The notes beneath the pieces are model-generated. The model saw only the letters and a list, made by a program, of their open reading frames with translations, ran no database searches and was not told the origin of the DNA. A program made the position numbers and the translations under genes. From Conchocele bisecta (lineage: Eukaryota; Mollusca; Bivalvia; Lucinida; Thyasiridae), in assembly GCA_029237695.1 (NCBI GenBank), contig CM055265.1:85099447-85163446 (forward strand): DNA of 64,000 nucleotides, given 5' to 3'. Positions 32,349 to 43,602 of the stretch are shown here, one piece after another (the stretch's first letter is position 1; each line of letters starts with the position of its first letter).

Positions 32349-34383
32349 TTAATATAAAAAATAAAAACGTGACCCTGTGTAAAGTGGTTTAATTGAAGAT
32401 ATATGACGATACTAGGGCTACAGTGTTGTTTCAAGTTTCACCGATATCGGTACATAAGTATCAGATTTTCTAACTTGTTGAATGCAACAAGATAGGAAAT
32501 CCGATATTTATGTACCCGTATGGATGAAAATAGAAATAACCCAGGGGTCCTAGTCACGTCATATATCTTCCATTAAACTTCACACGTTTTTATTTTTTAT
32601 AGTATTTTTTTTTAATTCTTGATATGCCCATTTGAACTACTGTTTGGGTAGTAAAAAATGTGGCTGTGACTTAAGAAATGGCGATTATGGGTTTTGTGAC
32701 CAGTGTAGATCCAGATCAGCATGTGCATCCGCACAGTCTGATCAGGATTTGCACTGTTCGCCATTCCATCAATGATAACCCTATTATGCTTCGAACATGA
32801 TCCTTACCAGGCTGCCGAAGTGTGCTATTTGATCAGGAGCTACAATCGTCACAGCCAGTGTAGCAGACACTGATTGGTCTAACCCGAATGTTCTGTCTGT
32901 AATGCAGGGCGACAGAACATTCTGGTTACAAGTGTACGTGCAATGGTCCTTAACCGTCTATCTGGTATCCAGCTTTCAAATTCAAATATTTCCGTGATCG
33001 CATCCATCGGTTCACTGTCCTGTGGATATTAACATAACACTCGCACCTTTACAACACCGCATCTGTTGCTGTGAGACATTCGCACCTGCTGTTGTTCGGC
33101 TATTCAAAATCCGACACCAATTTAATACAATGGTTCTGGATATAGTTATTAGTTGCGGACAAGTACGTCTACACGGACGATATGGGAGTTTTTTTAAGAG
33201 ATACATGTCCGCAACTACGAAATCGGGTGTTAATTATATTCTCATACGGTTTGCACAGCCTTAGACAAGCTGGTTTGTACCAAACTGACCTGTTTTCAAA
33301 ATGGTATTATCAGTCCGAATATTCGAAGGGCAGTTATCCCAGATATTAAGGACCCGTGGGGCCCCTGATAATCCAATCATGCATGTATAATTGCTTCGTA
33401 AATGTGAAGGGATAACTGCATAACATACATGTGAACATTTTCTTCTTACTATACATGTATATCCCACACAGTGCATGGAGTTGCCATTTTAGTGTGCACG
33501 AGCCATCGGCCAGTTTTACCTATTATGTACTGCGTTTGACACATACCACTAATAATCATGATGACAAACACATGAATAAAAGTTGGTGCAACATGATGGG
33601 AATACATCATACAACAGCGTGCTATGCCTTGTTTTCATCAAATGTATATACAAAGTCTGATATATGAAGCATTTGTTGACCCTTTGTTAAAATGTTTGAG
33701 AGTTCAGTAAAGACTGTGTAACAGTAAGAACAATACACAGTACTGTAGCTATATACCTGTATTACCATACATACTGTATCGATTCCAGTGACTTGTAAGC
33801 AGCTATCAGAGTGTATTGTTACTACTGTCTACTTGCCTGCTATGCGAGTAAATACTGCTTTTACCTGTGTCAGATGTACTGATAATAATAGACAGTGCAC
33901 CAGTTTGACATGTTACACATGGAAAAAGTGTCCATTGTATATTTTGTGAGTGATGGTAGAAAAGCTCAGATATCTAGCGTTTTGTATAGTCTGCTGTTGT
34001 CGTTCTATATATCAGCCTATAATCGGGCACGTATTTCACCAAATTGTATTAGATTTGCTGTCATATTATTGGCTGAACGTGTCAAACGCTCCAAGTGGTA
34101 AAACTGTCGGATAGCATGTACAACTAAAATGGCGGAGATGGCAACTCAATGCACTGTATACTATACTCTAAGAAGAACAGGGTCAGATATACTTTATATA
34201 GATATTCAGTCACATGTATGATTCCACTACATTTGAAACTAAAGGTCATATTATATTTAGTCAGTCTTTAACTTGAAAATATGGTATTTGATTATTATAT
34301 CCGTGACAAGGTTGAAGAAGGTGGACATCCCTATGTTTAGCTCATCTTTTTCCAGGTAAATAATGAACATTCTGATCCGATGG

Positions 34384-34592
34384 TACGGAGCCCAGCAGGG
34401 GACATGGATTTAGTTTTATTAATTCGTTCTCACGAAATAACAATTCGTTCCCTCGAATTAACAATTCGTTCCCACGAATTAACAATTCGTTCCGAATTGT
34501 TAAATTGAGGGAACGAATTGTTAATTCGTGGGAACGAATTGTTAAATTGTGGAAACGATTTAATAAAAAATAAAGAATTCTACGTCCCCTGC
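34384..34592. repeat. Foldback family copy in segment Z (right end interrupted)
   Basis: The left terminus ACGGAGCCCAGCAGGGGACA is followed by 21-bp units, then units in inverse orientation, then TACGTCCCCTGC. A CAGTGGCGGATCC-type element (34592-34674, with C and G runs) interrupts the right terminus. The same join occurs in Y and X, so the foldback and its interruption predate the segmental duplication. Confidence 0.8.
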
Positions 34593-34773
34593 AGTAGCGG
34601 ATTCAGGGGGGGGCCGTTGCATGTGCCCCCCCCCCCCCACACCCACCCTTGGTGAAATCCTGGATCCGCCACTGCCCCGATGTATTATTAGATGTATACA
34701 GATCGGGTGAATGACCCTAACGTTCAGTATTCGTTCTATTCTGAATAATTCTGCTCTAGTCGACAGTATACCG

Positions 34774-35020
34774 TTTTTTTTTTGTTTGTTTTTTTGTTTT
34801 TTTTGCTTATATTTAACGGCGGCACTGGCTCTAGGACCTTGCATGCCGTCTCCCAAGAATGGGAGAAAGAACGGAGGTAGAGATTTTTTTAGAGAAGCCG
34901 GTAATTCGTATTTACAGAGCAACTACGAATTATCGGTACCCATTCACAGCTGGGTGAACTGAAGCAGTGTGGATAAAGTGTCTTGCTCAATGACACAACG
35001 CAGCGCCTCCGGTGAGGCTC
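34774..35020 (-). mobile_element. SINE-like retroposon with 11-bp target duplication
   Basis: It is absent from Y and X at the equivalent place. It is bounded by ACAGTATACCG at 34763-34773 and again at 35021-35031. The T-rich start (34774-34805) reads as a poly(A)-like tail on the minus strand. The body contains CATTCACAGCTGGGTGAACT and GTGTCTTGCTCAATGACAC, phrases I recall from widespread animal SINE or LINE-derived sequences. Because the target carries 41-bp repeats, the repeated 11-mer could partly reflect them. No tRNA-like head is visible, so it is probably 5'-truncated. Confidence 0.65.
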
Positions 35021-35022
35021 AC

Positions 35023-35115
35023 AGTATACCGTCGCAACGACTGGTCTATTTATAACACGCTCCAGTATACCGTCGCAACGACTGGTCTATTTATAACACG
35101 CACTAACATCAAGAA
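35023..35115 (+). promoter_or_regulatory. Repeated 41-bp module with TATTTATA upstream of tRNA-Ala (copy Z)
   Basis: Two tandem units of AGTATACCGTCGCAACGACT plus GGTCTATTTATAACACGCTC lie just before the tRNA gene. TATTTATA ends about 20-25 bp before the tRNA start. The same module lies before the other two tRNA genes: three units at 43758-43915, two at 50210-50283. Upstream TATA-like elements can set RNA polymerase III start sites in some organisms. That they do so here is inference. Confidence 0.55.
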
Positions 35116-35188
35116 GGGGAATTAGCTCAAGTGGCAGAGCGCTCGCTTAGCATGTGAGAGGTACCGGGATCGATGCCCGGATTCTCCA
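35116..35188 (+). tRNA. tRNA-Ala(AGC), copy 1
   Basis: A 73-nt cloverleaf with no intron. The acceptor stem GGGGAAT pairs with ATTCTCC and includes the G3:U70 wobble that identifies alanine tRNAs. The D arm is GCTC...GAGC. The anticodon stem CTCGC/GTGAG carries loop TTAGCAT, anticodon AGC. The T arm is CCGGG ATCGATG CCCGG, and the discriminator is A. Internal A and B boxes for RNA polymerase III are intact. CCA is not encoded. A T run of about 14 begins two bases downstream and should terminate transcription. It is identical to the genes at 43916 and 50284. Confidence 0.97.
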
Positions 35189-35224
35189 ATTTTTTTTTTT
35201 TTTCTCTTTGTCTATTATCTTATT

Positions 35225-35545
35225 GATAATATGTTTTATACCCAATAAATAAGTTTTTATACCCATCAAATGTGTTTTTATACACAACAAATATTTTGTA
35301 TACACATCAAATATGTTTTTATACACAACAAATATTTTTTATGCACAATAAATATTGTTTATACCCATCAAATATGTTTTTATACACAACAAATATTGTT
35401 TATACCCATCAAATGTGTTTTCATACACATCAAATATTTTGTATGCACATCAAATATGTTTTTATACCCAACAAATATATTTGTATACCCAATAAATATT
35501 GTTTTATACCCAATAAATTAATTGTATACACCATAAATAAATTTT
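35225..35545 (+). repeat. 20-21-bp minisatellite, plus orientation (start of segment Y)
   Basis: About 16 units of TATACACAACAAATATTTTT and variants (TATACCCATCAAATATGTTTT). The period alternates between 20 and 21 bp, close to two helical turns, with a T run in each unit. The repeated Tyr/Thr/Phe-rich frames are artefacts. Equivalent arrays begin at 45239 and 51483, and inverted arrays lie at 44150-44770 and 50500-51010. Confidence 0.85.
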
Positions 35546-35711
35546 ATACAATATTGCAACGTTTGACATGCCATAGTGTGTATGTATTTTCATTGTAGAT
35601 TTTGACATTGACAATAAATTCATAATATCATATTTGATATCGGTTTTGTTTCTGCAATTTACACGGCACCTTGGACAATGTATGGACATGAGGATATGAT
35701 GACACAGTTAC

Positions 35712-35985
35712 ATCACGTTCGTCCGCATGTTCGAGCGATAGTTCACTCGCTAAAGCTGGTGGATTATCACCTCGTACATGCGGACGAACCGTGATCAAAT
35801 TGCGACTTGATTCGAATGATTTTGAATTAGAAGATTTGTTGGCACCCCATATCGTAACTGAACAAGGTCTTAGTTGCGAAGGTAACTATTGCAATCTACT
35901 CCTGTACCGTCCGTAGCTAGCTAGCTAGCTACGGACGGTACGGGAGTAATTGCAAGAGTTACCGTTCGCAACTAACCAAGGTCTA
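35712..35985. repeat. Two hairpins: TTCGTCCGCATGT and CCGTACCGTCCGTAG types
   Basis: The first pairs ATCACGTTCGTCCGCATGT with ACATGCGGACGAACCGTGAT across about 45 bp. The second pairs GTTGCGAAGGTAACTATTGC and CTGTACCGTCCGTAGC with their inverses across a GCTA repeat. Both recur in X (about 45970-46240), and the second also at 56384-56480, so it is an independent dispersed family. Confidence 0.75.
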
Positions 35986-36961
35986 TACATACATTAAATA
36001 TACATAAAAGCAGCAATAACAATAAGTGAGAAAAAATAAAGCTAACATTTTGTTTACTCCATCTTATAATACATTATAATACAATGTGTTATAAGAGGGA
36101 GTACACATTTTTGTTTAGCTTATTTTGTTTCCATTTATTGATGCTTCTATGTATATTTAATGTATTTATGCACCTTGGTCCGTTACTTCAACCTGTGCTC
36201 ATATCATGGCATATGTATGTGAATCGTCAACGTAAACATGTTTGGGTTGGTTGGGGGTTTGCTTCGTTTGCAGTTAGTGTAGATCAAGATCAGCCTGCGC
36301 AACCACGCATAACCCGAATGTTATATCTGTAACCAAGGGTACCTTTCGCCCTGCGTTGCAGACAGATAGTCCGGGTTACCCGTCACATTGTGTGGATGAA
36401 TGGTTCCTGATACCGAAAACGATGCAAGGTCGTCGTCAGGGGATGCTCGATGGGTTCGTATGAACCCACCCCCCCCCCTTTTTTTGCAGCCAGCAGGAGT
36501 TTGTTTATACGTATAAGTTAGATCCGCGATAGCTATTTTCAGTGCATGAATGAGCATACATTATAGTATTCAAATGACAGTCAAGCGGCGCCAAACGTAT
36601 TGCAATATGCTAATTTTCAGAAATAAGCGTCTTCAAAGAACCTAAAACTCTTTTCCCAGCAGTTATTAGTTGTAAAAAAAACATTTGGCTTCTAGAAATC
36701 AAAACGTCTCCGGGACTGTGAAGCAACCGAAATTAGTAAGGCGTCTTGAATGCTGGTAAGAAATAATTTCGAGTTTAAAATTTATTTTGAATAATGATAT
36801 TTCCTTTAATGATGTCTCAGCAAATTGTAATAATGTAATACAAAAAAATGTCTAAAAATGAAAACAATGGGTAACATTGGCGTCAGTAACTTCAGTGTGG
36901 CAGTCATGTTCGTGGACTATGTAACATATCGTCCAAAAAACTTGCTCCAAGAAAAAACATT

Positions 36962-37187
36962 TTATCCCGTCAACACAGTGCGTATATATGTACCGTGAAA
37001 CACGGTGCCGTGAAACATTTTTGATATCCTGTCAATACGACCTAATCACTGCGTATGAATATGTGCGGTTGTCACAATAGTCGATTCTTCGATTTTGAGG
37101 ATACGGCTGGGGTTATTTGTTTGCATCTTGAAGCTATTTGTAGTGTTGACGGGATAAATAGAATAGTAGGTTAGTGCCGTGAATGTG
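36962..37187. repeat. TTATCCCGTCAACAC element, truncated at the Z-homology boundary
   Basis: It runs from TTTATCCCGTCAACACAGTG to TAGGTTAGTGCCGTGAATG and stops where homology with copy Z begins (37190). The copy at 47217-47437 has the same join. The element lacks its right-hand hairpin half, so this edge coincides with a breakpoint of the duplication. Confidence 0.7.
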
Positions 37188-39946
37188 TCTTTCATTTGTT
37201 AAGGATGGTAACAGTGAATAATGCGACTGATAATCTTTGCATGTGTAAATGCATGCTGTTGTCGTAAAACTGGGTTAACGGGAAGCAATGACTTAAAGAG
37301 GCATATCAGGATTTTTTTTTATAAATAAATATAAAAAATAAAAACGTGACCCTGTGTAAAGTGGTTTAATGGAAGATATATGACGTGACTATGACACCTG
37401 GGTTGTTTCAAGTTTCACCGATATCGGTACATAAGTATCAGACTTTATAACTTGTTGAACGCAACAAGATAGGAAATCCGATATTTATGTACCTGTATGG
37501 ATGAAAATAGAAATAACCCAGGGGTCCTAGTCACGTCATATATATTCCATTAAACCACTTCACACGTTTTTATTTGTTTATAGTATTTTGTTTTAATTCT
37601 TGATATGCCCATTTGAACTACTGTTTGGGTAGTAAAAAATGTGGCTGTGACTTAAGAAATGGGGATTATGGGCTTTGTGACCAGTGTAGATCCAGATCAG
37701 CATGTGCATCCGCACAGTCTGATCAGGATATGCACTGTTCGCCATTCCATCAATGATAACCCTATTATGCTTCGAACATGATCCTTACCAGGCTGCCGAA
37801 GTGTGCTATTTGATCAGGAGCTACAATCGTCACAAATCCCATTTCTCCAGCCACAGCCACAAATAGGTTTTAGCTCCAAACCATGTTTTTGGGTGGCTAG
37901 CGGAAACCCTAGTTTGAGGAAGGAAAATATACGGTCGTTTTTGCCGCCAAGTGCACAACAATTGCCAAAATTAGGGTTTAAGAAAACTAACTTAAACTGT
38001 AGTTTCGAGTCCAAACAATGGTGTAGGCTTTTATTTAGTTAATTTTATTGCGATCTGAAATGGTCTGGACAAGTGCACAATACTTTATCAAACTAGGGGT
38101 TGGGAGCCTAAATGATCGTTTTGACGAATTTGTATATGTTAATTTTACAACCAATCCAACCATCACAAAATGCTTTTCAGATTATTCAGATTAGTTAATT
38201 TATGAACAAAATGTGTTTTTTTCTGTCGAAAATATGAAAATTACTTGCAAAAAGTGCAGATCCTGATGAGACGGCTCGTTACGAGCCGGCTCATCTGGAT
38301 ATGCACTGTTTGCAAACGCCGCAATAGCGTGCTTTCGGGTACAAAGAGTTAATCCTATGGGAAACACGACTGATAATCACAACCAGTGTAGCAGACACTG
38401 ATTGGTCTAACCCGAATGTTCTGTCTGTAATGCAGGGCGACAGAACATTCTGGTTACAAGTGTACGTGCAATGGTCCTTAACCGTCTATCTGGTATCCAG
38501 CTTTCAAATTCAAATATTTCCGTGATCGCATCCATCGGTTCACTGTCCTGTGGATATTAACATAACACTCGCACCTTTACAACACCGCATCTGTTGCTGT
38601 GAGACATTCGCACCTGCTGTTGTTCGGCTATTCAAAATCCGACACCAATTTAATACAATGGTTCTGGATATAGTTATTAGTTGCCGACAAGTACGTCTAC
38701 ACGGACGATATGGGAGTTTTTTTTAAGAGATACGTGTCCGCAACTACGAAATCGCGTGTTAATTATATTCTCATACGGTTTGCACAGCCTTAGACAAGCT
38801 GGTTTGTACCAAACTGACCTGTTTTCAAAATGGTATTATCTGTCCGAATATTCGAAGGGCAGATATTCCAGATATTAAGGACCCGTGGGGCCCCTGATAA
38901 TCCAATCATGCATGTATAATTGCTTCGTAAATGTGAAGGGATAACTGCATAGCATACATGTGAACATTTTCTTCTTACTACATGTATATCCCACACAGTG
39001 CATGGAATTGCCATCTTAGTGTGCACAAGCCATCGGCCAGTTTTACCTATTATGTACTGCGTTTGACACATACCCCTAATAATCATGATGACACACACAT
39101 GAATAAAAGTTGGTGCAACATGATATGGATACATCATACAACAGCGTGCTATGCCTTGTTTTCATCAAATGTATATACGAAGTCTGATATATGAAGCATT
39201 TGTTGACCTTTTGTTAAAATGTTTGAGAATTCAGTAAAGACTGTGTAACAGTAAGAACAATACACAGTGCTGTAGCTATATACCTGTATTACCATACATA
39301 CTGTATCGATTCCAGTGACTTGTAAGCAGCTATCAGAGTGTATTGTTACTACTGTCTACTTGCCTGCTATGCGAGTAAATGCGGTTTTTACCTGTGTCAG
39401 ATGTAATGTTAATAATAGACAATGCACCAGTTTGACATGTTACACATGGAAAACGTGTCCATTGTATATTTTGTGAGTGATGGTAGAAAAGCTCAGATAT
39501 CTAGCGTTTTGTATAGTCTTCTGTTGTCGTTCTATATATCAGCCTATAATCGGGCACGTATTTCACCAAATTGTATTAGATTTGCTGTCATATTATTGGC
39601 TGAACGTGTCAAACGCTCCAAGTGGTAAAACTGTCGGATAGCATGTATGCAAACTAAAATGGCGGAGATGGCAACTCAATGCACTGTATAATATACTCTA
39701 AGAAGAACAGGGTCAGATATACTTTATATAGATATTCAGTCACATGTATGATTCCACTACATTTGAAACTAAAGGTCATATTCTATTTAGTCAGTCTTTA
39801 ACTTGAAAATATGGTATCTTGCGTCAAGCTACCTGCTGAACTGATGTTATTAATTATTATATCCGTGACAAGATTGAAGACTGTGGACATCCCTATGTTT
39901 AGCTCATCTTTTTCCAGGTAAATAATGAACATTCTGATCCGATGGT

Positions 39947-40154
39947 ACGGAGCCCAGCAGGGGACATGGATTTAGTTTTATTAATTCGTTCCCACGAAAT
40001 AACAATTCGTTCCCTCGAATTAACAATTCGTTCCCACGAATTAACAATTCGTCCCGAATTGTTAAATTGAGGGAACGAATTGTTAATTCGTGGGAACGAA
40101 TTGTTAAATTGTGGAAACGATTTAATAAAAAAGAAAGAATTCTACGTCCCCTGC
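39947..40154. repeat. Foldback family copy in segment Y
   Basis: Left terminus ACGGAGCCCAGCAGGGGACA, opposed arrays of 21-bp units, then TACGTCCCCTGC. The rest of the right terminus (GCGGGACTCTGT) appears at 40608-40619, after the interrupting element. The foldback therefore spans 39947-40619 with an insertion. Confidence 0.8.
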
Positions 40155-40603
40155 AGTAGGGGCCCGGGCTGTGGACATAAAGACATATTTGATGGACATA
40201 AAAAAATATTCAGGGGGGGGGCTCCCTCTCCCCCCCCCCCCTTAGAAATCCCGATTTTTTTTTTTTTAAGAAATATTGAGCGTAGAATTCAGGAAATGGC
40301 TTACTCAATTCGAAAATTTTCCGGGGGTCATGCCCCGGACCTCCCTACCCAACTCCCTCGCACCGCTCAGTCGACGAACGAGCATATCCCGATTTTTTTT
40401 TTTTTATGAAATATTGAGCGTAGAATGCAGGAAATGGCTTCGTCAATTCAAAAAATTTCCGGGGGGGGCATGCCCCAGGACACCCATAGCCAACTCCCTC
40501 GCACCGCTCAATCGACGAACGAGCATACCTCGTTCAAGTTTCATGTGCCCCCCCCCCCACCCCCACCCCCCCCACCCTTGGTGAAATCTTGGATCCGCCA
40601 CTG
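40155..40603. mobile_element. CAGTGGCGGATCC-type element inserted in the foldback, with a 140-bp tandem pair
   Basis: The right end TTGGATCCGCCACTG matches the end at 18294 (inverse). The left end is degenerate (AGTAGGGGCCCGGG). Inside, two units of about 140 bp start ATCCCGATTTTTTTTT (40246 and 40386) and carry GAAATATTGAGCGTAGAAT and CCTCGCACCGCTCA. G and C runs of 8-11 bases are present. In Z the same insertion is only about 83 bp. A hAT-like class is possible; target duplications are not clear. Confidence 0.65.
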
Positions 40604-41244
40604 TCCTGCGGGACTCTGTACGAGGGCGATCTGTAAGCCGCTTCAGCTTCTGAGATCTATTATTAGATGTATACAGATCGGATGAATGACCTAATGTTCA
40701 GTATTCCTTCTATTCTCAATAATTCTGCTCTAGAGGTGTATAGTCCGCAGACGATAACTTGCTACTTGTTTACATACAAACCAATCATAAACAAAACACA
40801 GAATAGGTGAGACAGGTAAATATACCCGTGGCAATATTCCTTTTCAATATTGATTTTTGAGATTTGTCATCAAGTGTTATGTATTCGAGGGGTTACAGTG
40901 AAGATATCAATGTCGTAGGTAGTGAGTTCGAATCTTAATTTTTCATACATGTATACACATATATTTTTATTTGTTTATATTTTATTATATATTTATTTTT
41001 TATGTGTGTTGCTCTTACAAATTACATTAACTAAGCATGATATAGATTACATGTAGAACGTTAGTCTCACTTAGAAAACTAATAACTAAATGCACATATG
41101 TGTGTACATGAAGAATCTTGGAGTATGTTCTCGCAGATTATGTCATATTGAGGTCAAACAGCAATAGTGATAACCTTCACCGTTTCACTTATTCCCTTCT
41201 CCAGCAAGCAGTCATACAAAAAACAGAATGATATCGACAAAAGT

Positions 41245-41345
41245 AATGCGTTTTGTGAGGTTCGAACTCTCGACCAGATAAAATGAACAAAAGTTCTGCT
41301 AACGTATGTATATTCTCCCCCTTCGATACCACTGAGCCACACAAC
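41245..41345 (-). ncRNA. tRNA-like sequence (A- and B-box), SINE head or tRNA pseudogene
   Basis: On the minus strand GTGTGGCTCAGTGGTATCGA resembles a tRNA D arm (A box), and GAGAGTTCGAACCTCAC resembles a T arm with B box GTTCGAACC. The distance between them is longer than in a normal tRNA, and the acceptor stem does not close well. It is flanked by non-repetitive DNA. Confidence 0.4.
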
Positions 41346-41484
41346 ATGTCTATTTTGCGCACCAAGATACACTATTATATTGAAATGCATGCACGTGCAC
41401 TTTATCATGTAGTTAGTATACACGAAAACGAGGCTATGATATGATAATACACCTGGTCTACCTATATTTGGACCTATGTTCAGT

Positions 41485-42390
41485 CGGGCTGGCTGCACGA
41501 GTGTGGGATACAAACCCAATCGACACAAACGATAATTAACCATGTTGATTCGTTATTCATTCGGATGTATTTTATGGTCGGAGTTGTCTCCCATTCTTGT
41601 GTAGACAGCCTGCCTGCTTGTTCAGGCGGGCTGGCTGCACGAGTGCAGGATACAAACCCAATCAACACAAACGATAATTAACCATGTTGATTCATTATCC
41701 ATTCGGATGTATTTTATGGTCGGAGTTGTCTCCCATTCTCGTGTAGACAGCCTGCCTGGTTGTTCGGACGGGCTGGCTGCACGAGTGCAGGATACAAACC
41801 CAATCAACACAAACGATAATTAACTATGTTGATTCATTATTCATTCGGATGTATTTTATGGCCGGAGTTGTCTCCCGTGCTCGTGTAGACAGACTGCTGC
41901 TTGTTCAGACGGGCTGGCTGCACGACTGCATGATACAAACCCATCGACACAAACGATAATCAACCATGATGATTCATTATTCATTCGGATGTATTTTATG
42001 GTCGGAGTTATCTCCCATTCTCGTGTAGACAGCCTGCCTGCTTGTTCAGACGGGCTGGCTGCACGAGTGCAGGATACAAACCCAATCGACACAAACGAAA
42101 ATTAACCATGTTGATTCAGTATTCATTCGGATGTATTTTATGGTCGGAGTTGTCTCCCATTCTCGTGTAGACAGCCTGCCTGCTTGTTCAAGCGGACTGG
42201 CTGCACGAGTGCAGGATACAAACTCAATCAACACAAACGAAAATTAACCATGTTGTTTCAGTATTCATTCGGATGTATTTTATGGTCGGAGTTGTCTCCC
42301 ATTCTCGTGTAGACAGCCTGCCTGCTTGTTCAGACGGACTGGCTGCACGAGTGCAGGATACAAACTCAATCACACAAACGATACTTGAAC
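41485..42390. repeat. 142-bp tandem satellite, about 6.4 units
   Basis: CGG(G/A)CTGGCTGCACGA begins units at 41485, 41627, 41769, 41910, 42051, 42193 and 42335, giving spacings of 142, 142, 141, 141, 142 and 142. Units are very similar (a few differences each), so the array is recent or homogenised. 142 is not a multiple of three, so the minus-strand frames of about 62 codons end and restart in each unit and are not coding. Confidence 0.9.
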
Positions 42391-43065
42391 ATGTTGTAGA
42401 ATGTATATGCATATGCATTCTATGTATATGTTCAATAATAAAACATCACCTCACGCATTTTCGAATTTCGAGCTCAGCATGAGGGATCTGACAATAGTTT
42501 ATTTGGAAGTTATTTAGAGTTAAAACCACCCACCCTAGTCTCTACCTCCGTGTATATGGAGGATGAGACAGTTGGGTCTCAGGGTATACATATGTGTATA
42601 AACTTTGAATGAAAATTGCGAAAAACAGCAGTCCTCCCCCACTCAAATGGGCATATCGGCTCGCATACAAAATCATCGATATTTTTTGTTATAAAATGCA
42701 TAAACCCGAATTTACGACAAATATTATCTAAAAATATACATATACAACTTGTATAATCATTCGTTGTACATGCTCACCATAACCATGCCATATGTGTCTT
42801 GAAATTGATATCGATTGTTACCTCTTGTATTCGTTCATGTAACGAACTGAGTGAAATAAATAAAGGTATAAAGACTCATCGATTGGCCTCCAGCAACTTA
42901 TTATCGTCTGTCATTTATACCGCTTTGAGCTGGCGCGTTATTATTGTAAATATTATTGTAAACACGTGCTATTTTTAAATAGTTTACGTCATATGTTGTA
43001 GACATGGTATTTGTATACCAGCACAAACGCATTAACATTCGATAGAATTGCGAATAATATTAACA

Positions 43066-43140
43066 TCGTTTAGTGCTCTAGTGGGTAGATCTGCTGTTTG
43101 GTGATCGGACGGTCGTGAGTTCGAATCCTGCCAAAGGAAT
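43066..43140 (+). ncRNA. tRNA-like sequence with strong B box
   Basis: TAGTGCTCTAGTGGGTAGA resembles an A box/D arm. CGTGAGTTCGAATCCTGCC carries a consensus B box (GTTCGAATCC) at the right distance for a short tRNA. An anticodon stem is not convincing and acceptor pairing is weak. A tRNA pseudogene or tRNA-derived SINE head is likely. Confidence 0.45.
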
Positions 43141-43511
43141 ACATTTTTCTCTCGCTTTTACTATTTTGGCGCCAGAGGTAACGCACACATCCCGAAACAG
43201 TCGTGCATTTACTTTTACACAACATTATAAAACACTTCACTTTGAACCTAATCATTGTGAAATGCATTCTGCACATTCGTGTGTTATTGTGAAAGTCCAG
43301 CTCGACTCACTACAAATGTAAATATGTTACGGAGAACACCATGTCGAAAATAAACCTCTCACTTCAGATAATAAACTAATAAATAAATAAACGTGGATGC
43401 ATGTGGTTCATAATTACTATGTCAATTGTTGTTACATGTAATAAAGATTCATTAAAAAGAAAAAGAAAACATAAAAACAATATTTAAAAAAAAATAATAT
43501 ATATATATAAT

Positions 43512-43602
43512 GGCCAAAGTGAGGATCGAACGCATGCAGTGCAAAATTAAAATCAAGTTCCATCGTTGGCCGCCAGTTTACCCACTGCTCCAGTATGAGA
43601 AA
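43512..43602 (-). ncRNA. tRNA-like sequence, minus strand
   Basis: On the minus strand GGAGCAGTGGGTAAACTGG is A-box-like and GCGTTCGATCCTCAC contains a B box. Spacing is about 20 nt longer than in a standard tRNA, allowing for a variable arm or intron. Acceptor pairing is partial (GGCCA side). It may belong to the same kind of tRNA-derived retroposon as the two neighbours. Confidence 0.4.

Larger units (their letters stand above)
31995..35224. repeat. Segmental duplication, copy Z (3' part of the unit)
   Basis: From TTTCATTTGTTAAGGATGG onward this matches 37190-40740 (Y) and 47446-50200 (X) at very high identity. Relative to Y and X it has gained a MITE (32141-32348) and a SINE-like insertion (34774-35020), and lost about 546 bp at 32853 (present in Y as about 37835-38381). 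After its tRNA gene it goes straight into the plus-orientation minisatellite, lacking the inverted minisatellite and spacer. All open frames shared by the copies are short and change mostly at amino-acid-altering sites. Confidence 0.85.
35546..40733. repeat. Segmental duplication, copy Y body
   Basis: This matches 45800-50200 (copy X) nearly base for base, and 31995-34760 (copy Z) from 37190 on. It contains two hairpins (35712-35796 and 35860-35985), an interrupted GTGGCTGTGACTGG fragment (36265-36310), a truncated TTATCCCGTCAACAC element (36962-37187), a full GTGGCTGTGACTGG element (37640-37860), a hairpin at 38240-38330, and the foldback at 39947. No coding gene is recognised. Shared frames of 60-80 codons differ between copies mainly by replacements and one frameshift. 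Confidence 0.85.

Noticed and set aside
33431..33667. 78-codon frame kept in all three segment copies (33431, 38982, 49209)
   Set aside because: Copies differ mostly by amino-acid replacements, and one has lost part of the frame by an indel, so no sign of selection on protein.
41480..42418. Repeated 62-codon minus-strand peptides; possible CRISPR-like regular array
   Set aside because: The 142-bp unit is not a multiple of three, so the frame breaks in each unit. Units are repeated as a whole with no unique spacers, and the genome is eukaryotic.
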